NCBI GenBank assembly: GCA_019912905.1
Contig: JAIOHO010000563.1
Coordinates: forward strand, 1 to 5,992
DNA: 5,992 bases
Source: Anaerolineae bacterium
GTDB lineage: Bacteria; Chloroflexota; Anaerolineae; Aggregatilineales; Phototrophicaceae
Direction of reading: 5' to 3'
Made by a program: the position numbers and the translations under genes. This document shows, one piece after another, positions 1-3,829 of this stretch. Numbering within the stretch: position 1 is the first letter of the stretch; every line of letters begins with the position of its first letter. The notes under the pieces are model-generated. The model did not search any database. It was given only the letters and a program-made list of their open reading frames with translations, and was not told the origin of the DNA.

Positions 1-339
1 CCACACCACCAGGCTGATCATGACGTGGCCGCTGGGAATGCCGTAGCCGGGTTCATGCACCAGCGGCATCACCAGGTCCGAAACGAGGTTGGGGCGGGGG
101 CGGTGAAAGAATGCCTTCAGCAGGCCGTTGGCGACGCCGCCGACGATTAACGCCGCCGTCAGCCGCACCCCGATGCGCCGGTTCAGACTCCAGTACACCA
201 GCAGCAGGACGATCAGGTAGAACAGCGGGCCGCCCATGCTGTTCAGAATCAGGGCGAGGCCATCAAGCAGGCCGCTGCGGGAAGCTTGCAGGGCGAGTAC
301 GACGTCGAGTCCGAATCCGGTTTCGAGTGCTTCAAACAA
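1..339 (-). CDS. PAP2-family membrane phosphatase, 3' part cut by window edge
   Basis: The 113 visible residues are the N-terminal part of a type 2 phosphatidic acid phosphatase (PAP2) family protein, which removes phosphate from lipid phosphates or polyprenyl diphosphates at the membrane. Seen: signature C1, K-x6-RP (K75 to R82-P83, within LKAFFHRPRP), and signature C2, PSGH (102-105), whose His is the catalytic acid/base in this family. Hydrophobic helices lie near residues 37-51 and 59-73. The third signature (SR...H...D with the nucleophilic His) would lie beyond the edge. I chose a TTG start at 339 because AGAAAGG (349-355) lies 9 nt upstream and the best promoter (371-399) lies just above it. 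An in-frame ATG at 411 would be upstream of that promoter and has no Shine-Dalgarno sequence. Substrate cannot be told. Family confidence is high, start confidence moderate. Confidence 0.88.
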   Translation of the reverse strand, partial: MFEALETGFGLDVVLALQASRSGLLDGLALILNSMGGPLFYLIVLLLVYWSLNRRIGVRLTAALIVGGVANGLLKAFFHRPRPNLVSDLVMPLVHEPGYGIPSGHVMISLVVW

Positions 340-348
340 AAGGAACTG

Positions 349-355
349 CCTTTCT
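349..355 (-). promoter_or_regulatory. Ribosome binding site that decides the PAP2 TTG start
   Basis: AGAAAGG on the minus strand lies 9 nt before TTG at 339. It is the only good Shine-Dalgarno match near any in-frame start. PAP2 proteins of this type usually begin a few residues before the sequence seen here (FEALETGFGLDVVLALQ). Confidence 0.55.
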
Positions 356-370
356 ATCTGTATGTCCGTA

Positions 371-399
371 ACTATAATCCCGCCGTGCCTGCGGACCAA
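371..399 (-). promoter_or_regulatory. Sigma-70-type promoter for the PAP2 gene
   Basis: On the minus strand a -35 TTGGTC (399-394) and a -10 TATAGT (376-371) are separated by exactly 17 nt. The predicted transcript would begin about 30 nt before the TTG start and include the AGAAAGG ribosome binding site. The -10 matches 5 of 6 consensus bases. The -35 is weaker, with TTG conserved. Confidence 0.5.
373..378 (+). promoter_or_regulatory. Perfect TATAAT -10 on plus strand, overlapping the divergent PAP2 -10
   Basis: TATAAT on the plus strand overlaps the minus-strand TATAGT by four bases. The matching -35 is poor (TTTCTA at 351-356 with a 16-nt spacer is the best I see). If used, it would start the helix-turn-helix gene's transcript with a leader of roughly 95-125 nt. 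A second weak candidate, TGTGATACT (469-477), sits directly before the GTG start. Confidence 0.3.
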
Positions 400-449
400 A
401 TGGCGGCTCATCGGGTCGGTGAAAGCCCGCACGACGTTCGCGATGGCTG

Positions 450-466
450 GCAAAGGTGGGTGTAGA
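450..466 (+). repeat. 17-nt direct repeat, upstream copy
   Basis: GCAAAGGTGGGTGTAGA matches GCAAAAGTGGGTGTAGA at 888-904 in 16 of 17 positions. In this copy the frame reads Q-R-W-V-stop, echoing Q-K-W-V-stop at the end of the helix-turn-helix gene. The two copies bracket that gene. Confidence 0.7.
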
Positions 467-507
467 AATGTGATACTGTGAATCCGTCGCCTGGATGCCA
501 GAAGGTT

Positions 508-903
508 ATGAGCAAGTACGACCCGACATTCTGGGAGGTCAGCGTTGATCCCACCATACTGGAAGACGTGTTGGTCGATCCCGACTCCCTGGATCAATTG
601 CTGATCGCGCCCGAAGACGAACGCGCCATCGAGGAAAAAGAGCAGCACCGGCAGGCGGCCATGACCCTCATCCTTCAATTGATCCAGACGCAGCTCACGC
701 CCAGGCAGCGCCAGATCATCCAGATGTATTTTTACGAGAACAGAACGCAGCAGGAGATTGCCGCCCAACTGGGCATCAACCAGCAGGTCGTCAGCAAACA
801 TCTGTTTGGGGTCGTCCGGGATGGTCGCAAGGTGGGGGGAGCCTTGAAAAAACTCAGGAAATTGTGTGAAAAGCAGGGGATTGATCCGCAAAAGTGGGTG
901 TAG
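508..903 (+). CDS. Small protein with sigma-70 region 4-type helix-turn-helix
   Basis: A 131-residue protein from ATG 508. In-frame GTG at 478 would add ten residues. Residues 63-102 resemble region 4 of sigma-70 factors: LTPRQRQIIQMYFYENRTQQE leads into the recognition turn, IAAQLGINQQVVSKHL at about 84-99. No region 2 (core and -10 binding) is visible, so it is unlikely to be a complete sigma factor. Residues 1-45 are acidic and without recognisable fold. The C-terminus is basic (GRKVGGALKKLRKLC). It probably binds DNA as a specialised regulator or partial sigma-like factor. The start is uncertain: AGAAGG (500-505) lies only 2 nt before ATG 508, and AAAGG (452-456) is too far from GTG 478. 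A 17-nt direct repeat flanks the gene and two 36-nt repeats follow it, possibly its targets. The fold is clear, the role inferred. Confidence 0.75.
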   Translation: MSKYDPTFWEVSVDPTILEDVLVDPDSLDQLLIAPEDERAIEEKEQHRQAAMTLILQLIQTQLTPRQRQIIQMYFYENRTQQEIAAQLGINQQVVSKHLFGVVRDGRKVGGALKKLRKLCEKQGIDPQKWV

Positions 904-904
904 A
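888..904 (+). repeat. 17-nt direct repeat, downstream copy spanning the stop codon
   Basis: GCAAAAGTGGGTGTAGA contains the last codons and the TAG stop (901-903) of the helix-turn-helix gene. It is the partner of 450-466, with a 438-bp offset between copies. Confidence 0.7.
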
Positions 905-923
905 TTGGTGTATAGAGTAAGGT

Positions 924-959
924 GGGGACTCATCACTAGAGAGTCTGAAATGTCTCGAG
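924..959 (+). repeat. 36-nt imperfect direct repeat, copy 1
   Basis: This copy begins GGGGACTCATCACTAGAG and ends TGTCTCGAG. Copy 2 at 980-1015 differs at two positions only (A/G at 935/991, C/T at 954/1010). Each copy contains the dyad GACTC-N9-GAGTC (928-945 region here). The period is 56 bases and the intervening 20 bases are not conserved. Confidence 0.85.
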
Positions 960-979
960 GCCGAACAGAACGCCCTTAG

Positions 980-1015
980 GGGGACTCATCGCTAGAGAGT
1001 CTGAAATGTTTCGAG
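980..1015 (+). repeat. 36-nt imperfect direct repeat, copy 2
   Basis: 34 of 36 bases match copy 1 at 924-959, including the GACTC...GAGTC dyad and the segment AGAGAGTCTGAAATGT. It ends 41 nt before the HEAT-repeat gene start, a suitable place for an operator or a structured leader. No third copy was seen in the window. Confidence 0.85.
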
Positions 1016-1056
1016 CAGGTAAAAGAGTGCCCACCTCGCTTTTAAGAAGGGATTGA

Positions 1057-1800
1057 ATGATGTTAAGCATGGAAGCCATGCAGCAGCTTCGTGAGGCTTA
1101 TCTCCCCTACTGGCCGGTGATGGAAGCCGATGTGCTGGATCAGTTGGGACAGCCGACGCGCGACGAGATTATCGAAACGGCGCTGGCGGGGATGCAGAGC
1201 CAGGATCGTAATGTCCGCGTTCTGATGCTGCGCGTCCTGGTAGGGCAGTCTGGCGCTCAGGCCATGCAGGGAATCCTGGCTGGTCTCGATGATCCGGCGC
1301 GGCGGGTGCGGTCGGTCGCCATCAAGAGCAGCGGCAATTACCTGGAGTTTCCCGAAATCACCAACCGCCTGCAAGCCATCATCACCGATGAAAGCGAAAA
1401 ACGGAAGCACCGCGAGCAAGCCCTTCAGGTGCTGGCGGTTTTTGGCGCGCGCACGATCGGCTATCTGACCGAAGCCATGGCCGAAACTCTGGAGACGCTG
1501 GCGCAGACCGAGAAATACCGCTGGCAAATTCTGTTTGGCCTGGCGCGCCTGGACCTGACCGATCGCATTGAAGACCTGCTCAGGGCGTTTGTCCAGGACG
1601 GCTCTAAAGCCGAAGCGGTGATGGCGACACGGGCCTTATGTGGCTATCGGATCGTCCACATCGACGAGTTGAGCGCGGATAAGGCCGCTCAAAGCCATGT
1701 GATGCAGACCTGTGAACTGGCCGCCGGGCGTGTGTTCTACTGGATCACCCGGGCCGAATATGACCAGCTCACCGGGCAGCAGCCAAGCGCATTGGCTTAA
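1057..1800 (+). CDS. HEAT-repeat-like alpha-helical scaffold protein
   Basis: A 247-residue soluble protein built of paired amphipathic helices. Units resembling HEAT or PBS-lyase-type repeats are visible near residues 50-77 (DRNVRVLMLRVLVG...GILAGL), 79-110 (DPARRVRSVAIKSS...), 114-148, 152-180 and 183-197. The DxxxRVRxxAI pattern at 79-89 is the most typical. Such proteins act as protein-binding scaffolds, and no catalytic motif, signal peptide or membrane segment is seen. AAGAAGG (1044-1050) is placed 6 nt before ATG 1057, a convincing start. A second ATG follows immediately at 1060. The gene lies 153 nt after the helix-turn-helix gene on the same strand, with the 36-nt repeats in between, so it may be controlled with or by it. 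Partners are unknown. Confidence 0.75.
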   Translation: MMLSMEAMQQLREAYLPYWPVMEADVLDQLGQPTRDEIIETALAGMQSQDRNVRVLMLRVLVGQSGAQAMQGILAGLDDPARRVRSVAIKSSGNYLEFPEITNRLQAIITDESEKRKHREQALQVLAVFGARTIGYLTEAMAETLETLAQTEKYRWQILFGLARLDLTDRIEDLLRAFVQDGSKAEAVMATRALCGYRIVHIDELSADKAAQSHVMQTCELAAGRVFYWITRAEYDQLTGQQPSALA

Positions 1801-1913
1801 GTGCAGAGCGGTGAAGGTAGTCGGCTCCGTCTCAACCGACAGGGGATGTAAGGGTCTCACGTGTGCGTTCAGGGGGCTGTTCGAGCATAGGCCAGGCCAC
1901 GAGGATTGTCGAA

Positions 1914-1944
1914 ACGTTAACGTACCCCTAACATTTAGGGGGTA
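1914..1944. promoter_or_regulatory. Adjacent palindrome and strong inverted repeat upstream of promoter
   Basis: ACGTTAACGT (1914-1923) is a perfect 10-nt palindrome. It is followed directly by TACCCCTAA-CAT-TTAGGGGGTA (1923-1944), a 7-bp perfect stem (1925-1931 with 1935-1941) extended by TA/TA across one bulged G. The second arm touches the -35 at 1943. Two abutting dyads at a promoter suggest regulator binding. A terminator for the HEAT gene is less likely, as no T-run follows. Confidence 0.45.
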
Positions 1945-1970
1945 GACATACTTGAGAATTTGGGTACAAT
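1943..1970 (+). promoter_or_regulatory. Sigma-70-type promoter for the small gene
   Basis: A -35 TAGACA (1943-1948, 5 of 6) and a -10 TACAAT (1965-1970, 5 of 6) are spaced by 16 nt. The predicted start is near 1977, at the 5' foot of the 1978-2004 hairpin. The nearer TTGAGA (1952-1957) is too close to the -10 to serve as a -35. Confidence 0.55.
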
Positions 1971-1977
1971 CTATATC

Positions 1978-2004
1978 TGTAAAGTATGCAGAACATGCTT
2001 TACA
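1978..2004 (+). promoter_or_regulatory. 27-nt inverted repeat at predicted 5' end of transcript
   Basis: TGTAAAG-T-ATG (1978-1988) pairs with CAT-G-CTTTACA (1994-2004) around a 5-nt CAGAA loop. This gives 11 consecutive pairs including one T-G wobble. It could be an RNA hairpin protecting or controlling the leader, or an operator just downstream of the transcription start. Confidence 0.5.
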
Positions 2005-2089
2005 CGAGGGTGCTTCTTTGATCTTTCCCAAATAATTTGACAAGTTCATAGCCGACCGTCCTCCGGTTAACCACCTTGATTTATTTGAG

Positions 2090-2106
2090 TTGTGATTAGA
2101 TCACAA
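2090..2106. promoter_or_regulatory. 17-nt perfect dyad TTGTGAT-TAG-ATCACAA
   Basis: Perfect 7-bp arms surround a TAG centre, 31 nt before the small gene's start. The half sites TGTGA/TCACA are those of CRP/FNR-family sites but are spaced by 5 rather than the usual 6 bases. A different dimeric repressor (for example GntR-type) or an RNA hairpin is equally possible. Confidence 0.45.
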
Positions 2107-2123
2107 GTGGGATCATCAATAGA

Positions 2124-2131
2124 TGGAGGAC
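2124..2131 (+). promoter_or_regulatory. Strong ribosome binding site of the small gene
   Basis: TGGAGGAC is a near-perfect Shine-Dalgarno sequence 6 nt before ATG 2138. It decides the start and is the sequence matched by the anti-Shine-Dalgarno element at 2058-2065. Confidence 0.75.
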
Positions 2132-2137
2132 AACATC

Positions 2138-2338
2138 ATGATCGAGCATCCCGACTATATGCGTCAGCACGCCGTCGAACACCTTGAAGCGCTCATTCAG
2201 CAGGCAGAAAACGTACGTCGTATCCGCGAAATTGAGGCTCAGGAGCCGCACACCAGCTGGGTCACTTCGCTGAACAACCTGGTTGCGGAACTGAAGTTCT
2301 GGGGCAAAGGCACACGCCGCGCTGCGACGCGTGCGTAA
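2138..2338 (+). CDS. Uncharacterised 66-residue protein
   Basis: I do not recognise a family. The 66 residues are mostly predicted helical and charged. An N-terminal helix (MRQHAVEHLEALIQQAENVRRIREIEAQE, about residues 8-36) has a leucine/isoleucine heptad flavour. A second helix lies around 42-55, followed by a basic tail (GKGTRRAATRA). No signal peptide, membrane segment or metal-binding cysteines are present. ATG 2138 is preferred over ATG 2123 because TGGAGGAC (2124-2131) lies 6-7 nt before it, whereas 2123 overlaps that site. The gene has its own promoter, a long structured leader and a terminator right after it, so it is a monocistronic and probably tightly regulated unit. A small DNA-, RNA- or protein-binding factor is possible, but that is a guess. 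Confidence 0.72.
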   Translation: MIEHPDYMRQHAVEHLEALIQQAENVRRIREIEAQEPHTSWVTSLNNLVAELKFWGKGTRRAATRA

Positions 2339-2343
2339 CGCAC
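2331..2343. repeat. Perfect 13-nt palindrome over the stop codon
   Basis: GTGCGT-A-ACGCAC has 6-bp arms around a single base and contains the TAA stop of the small gene (2336-2338). The one-base centre rules out a simple RNA hairpin of full length. It may be a protein site or chance. Confidence 0.5.
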
Positions 2344-2367
2344 AAATCATCACTCGAGATTGACATG

Positions 2368-2398
2368 AGGGGTGTCTCTAAGGCACCTCTTTTGTTTT
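2368..2398 (+). terminator. Intrinsic terminator of the small gene
   Basis: AGGGGTGTC (2368-2376) pairs with GGCACCTCT (2382-2390) over a TCTAA loop. This gives nine continuous pairs including two G-T wobbles. The T-rich tail TTTGTTTT (2391-2398) follows. It lies 30 nt after the stop codon and separates this unit from the convergent lipid kinase gene. On the minus strand no T-run follows, so it should act in one direction only. Confidence 0.85.
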
Positions 2399-2430
2399 CC
2401 CAAGCGGACAGCCGCGTAAGTGGAACGCAC

Positions 2431-3339
2431 TCAGGAAAGAAGCTGGAGCAGGCCGGGACGGACCGTGAACGTCAGGCTTTCGCCGCTGGCGTTTTCGCCG
2501 TCCATGTCCAGGCCGATGCGTCCCTTGAGGCCGGTGATGTGCACCTGTCTGGCACGCTGAAAATGCACGCCCGGGTGAACGAGATGAGTGGCGTTGTACA
2601 CTTTGCGCAGCGCCAGCAGGACATCGGCGCGCGGCATGCCTTCGACCAGCACGACATCGAATAAACCATCGTTAACCTGCGCCGTCGGCGCAATCTTCAT
2701 ACCATGCCCGAAGGTGGTGCCATTGGCGACGGCGACCAGATAGGCCGGGCCTTCATACCAGGACTGACCGTCCAGTTCGACGCGCATGCGCTGCGCGCGG
2801 TGAGTGAGCAGCGTGCTGACCGTCGCCTGGAGAAAGGTCCAGGGGCGGCGGACGCGGGCCAGATTGACGCGGCGGTCCACTTCCCCGCTCAGACCCGCGC
2901 TGGCGATATTCAGAAAGTGCTGCCGCTGTCCGTCGAAGTCCAACTGGCCGATGTCGGTCGGGCGGGGCTGCGCGAAGGCGATCCAGCGGGCGGCGATCTC
3001 CGGTTTAAAGGTCATGCCAATTCCCCGCGCCCAATCGCGCCCGGTGCCGACGGGCACGTTGCCATAGATAACAGGGGGTCCGTCGGGGTTATGCTGGTTG
3101 AGGGCTACGATCGCATTGACCAGGGCATGGTTGGTGCCATCCCCACCAATCGAGATGACGCGGGTCAGGCCCGCAGCATAGGCTTTGTCCAGATGATGGG
3201 CGACTTCCTCAGGATTCTCGGTGACGGCGATCACCAGTTCTCCCAGGCTTTCCCACAGCAGGGGTTCCAGCTTGCGCCACAACTGCCCGGATCTGCCGCC
3301 GCCGGCGTGGGGATTGAGGATAATCAGGGTTTTGCTCAT
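2431..3339 (-). CDS. Diacylglycerol/lipid kinase, YegS-DgkB-like
   Basis: A complete 302-residue member of the diacylglycerol kinase catalytic domain family, which transfers phosphate from ATP to diacylglycerol or related lipids on the inner face of the membrane. Seen in order: NPHAGGG (9-15), the nucleotide-binding GGDGTN (65-70), PVGTGRDWAR (96-105; Arg where many members have Asn), NGTTFGHGMKIAPTAQVNDG (206-225), and DMDGE (278-282), matching the DGE motif of the C-terminal domain. The length is normal for the family. The start ATG (3339) directly abuts the stop of the response regulator gene (TAGATG), with only a weak GGGA upstream, so translation is probably coupled. The true substrate could be diacylglycerol, sphingoid base or another lipid. 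It converges with the terminated small gene, and I see no good terminator of its own. Confidence 0.9.
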   Translation of the reverse strand: MSKTLIILNPHAGGGRSGQLWRKLEPLLWESLGELVIAVTENPEEVAHHLDKAYAAGLTRVISIGGDGTNHALVNAIVALNQHNPDGPPVIYGNVPVGTGRDWARGIGMTFKPEIAARWIAFAQPRPTDIGQLDFDGQRQHFLNIASAGLSGEVDRRVNLARVRRPWTFLQATVSTLLTHRAQRMRVELDGQSWYEGPAYLVAVANGTTFGHGMKIAPTAQVNDGLFDVVLVEGMPRADVLLALRKVYNATHLVHPGVHFQRARQVHITGLKGRIGLDMDGENASGESLTFTVRPGLLQLLS

Positions 3340-3705
3340 CTAGTCCCAGCGATGCAGTACGCGTTTAAAGTCATCAAGGTTAAATGGCTTGACCAGAAAT
3401 TCATCCGCGCCTCGCTGAAGGGCGTCGCGGCGGTCATCGGGCGATGAATGGGCACTCATAATCACAAATGGGATTTCGGCCCACTCCGGGGTCGTGCGCA
3501 CATAATGCAGCACGGCATAGCCATCCAGATCAGGCATCGACAGATCGCTGACGATGACCGAGGGCAATTCTTCCGCTTCCCTCAGCAGCGTGATGCCTTC
3601 GTTTCCACCACGTCCGGTGAGCACGTCATAACCACCCCATGCCAGAACCTGGGCCAGCATCGTCAGCATGTCGATATTGTCTTCCAACAGTAAGACTGTG
3701 GTCAT
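3340..3705 (-). CDS. Single-domain (CheY-like) response regulator
   Basis: A 121-residue stand-alone receiver domain with no output domain. Key residues are present: acidic pocket E8-D9 (LLLEDN), phosphoacceptor D54 in VIVSDLSMPDLDG, conserved Ser84 (VIMSAH) and K106-P107 (LVKPF). It should accept phosphate from a histidine kinase that is not encoded in the window and signal by protein contact. I chose ATG 3705 because AGGGTGG lies 8 nt upstream. An in-frame GTG at 3717 would add four residues but has a poor site. The last codon is followed by TAG directly joined to the lipid kinase ATG, so the pair forms a coupled unit, and the receiver may control or localise the kinase (inference). It lies 124 nt after proA, with no terminator seen between. 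Confidence 0.9.
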   Translation of the reverse strand: MTTVLLLEDNIDMLTMLAQVLAWGGYDVLTGRGGNEGITLLREAEELPSVIVSDLSMPDLDGYAVLHYVRTTPEWAEIPFVIMSAHSSPDDRRDALQRGADEFLVKPFNLDDFKRVLHRWD

Positions 3706-3752
3706 GGTTGCGCCCACCCTGCTGTGTTCTGGGAGAACCCTACGATAGCTTC

Positions 3753-3780
3753 ATTGTATATCACGGCGTTCATGCCAAAC
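3753..3780 (-). promoter_or_regulatory. Possible promoter for the response regulator-lipid kinase pair
   Basis: On the minus strand TATACAAT (3760-3753) is preceded by TG-A, an extended -10 feature. The best -35, TTGTTT (about 3782-3777), lies 16-18 nt upstream and is weak. It lies in the 124-nt gap after proA. The pair may also be read through from the proline genes. Confidence 0.35.
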
Positions 3781-3829
3781 AATGAGGCTGCACACCAAGG
3801 TTAGATTTTTACAACTTTCGGATGCAGGA

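Larger units (their letters stand above)
2054..2131 (+). promoter_or_regulatory. Candidate leader RNA with anti-Shine-Dalgarno element
   Basis: GTCCTCC (2058-2064) is exactly complementary to GGAGGAC (2125-2131), the ribosome binding site of the 66-codon gene. A G-T wobble (2065/2124) extends the helix to 8 pairs. The same anti-Shine-Dalgarno bases can instead lie in a local hairpin, GACCG-TCCTC-CGGTT (2054-2068). The two folds exclude each other, as in translational on/off leaders. The dyad 2090-2106 would form a separate hairpin inside the loop. I recognise no known riboswitch class. Confidence 0.4.
1801..2137 (+). other. 337-bp gene-free regulatory region before the small gene
   Basis: I find no convincing gene on either strand. 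From left to right the region holds a weak hairpin GTCGG/CCGAC (1820-1840, no T-run), a 10-nt palindrome ACGTTAACGT (1914-1923), a CCCCTAA/TTAGGGG hairpin (1925-1941) and a promoter (1943-1970). A 27-nt hairpin at the predicted transcript start (1978-2004) follows, then an anti-Shine-Dalgarno element (2058-2064), GGTTAACC (2065-2072) and a 17-nt perfect dyad (2090-2106). It is AT-richer than the neighbouring genes from about 1910 on. The part from about 1977 to 2137 would be a leader of roughly 160 nt. Confidence 0.6.

Noticed and set aside
151..465. Plus-strand open frame ending in Q-R-W-V-stop
   Set aside because: Its left part is the exact antisense register of the PAP2 codons, which often stays open, and it has no good start with a ribosome binding site. 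Only its last 17 bases are notable, as a repeat, so I did not call a gene or pseudogene.
924..1015. Two-repeat CRISPR-like array (36-nt repeats)
   Set aside because: Only two repeats, a 20-nt spacer that is too short, repeats with an internal dyad near the 5' end, and no cas genes nearby.
1063..1527. Minus-strand open frame inside the HEAT gene
   Set aside because: It is antisense to a gene with a strong ribosome binding site and a repeat-protein pattern, and has no supporting features.
1820..1840. Hairpin GTCGG/CCGAC as terminator of the HEAT gene
   Set aside because: Only five pairs, an 11-nt loop and no following T-run.
1870..1890. TTCGAGC resembling a tRNA T-loop
   Set aside because: No acceptor, anticodon or D-arm pairing could be found around it.
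1636..2049. Minus-strand open frame of 137 codons over the HEAT gene end and the intergenic region
   Set aside because: The protein sequence looks random (many Cys, Pro and His), there is no ribosome binding site, and it overlaps the better HEAT-repeat gene and the promoter region.
2404..2415. Small GCGG/CCGC hairpin after the lipid kinase as its terminator
   Set aside because: Four pairs only and no T-run on the minus strand.
2704..3447. Long plus-strand open frame antisense to the lipid kinase
   Set aside because: It lies opposite a kinase with intact GGDGT and other motifs, and its own translation shows no domain.
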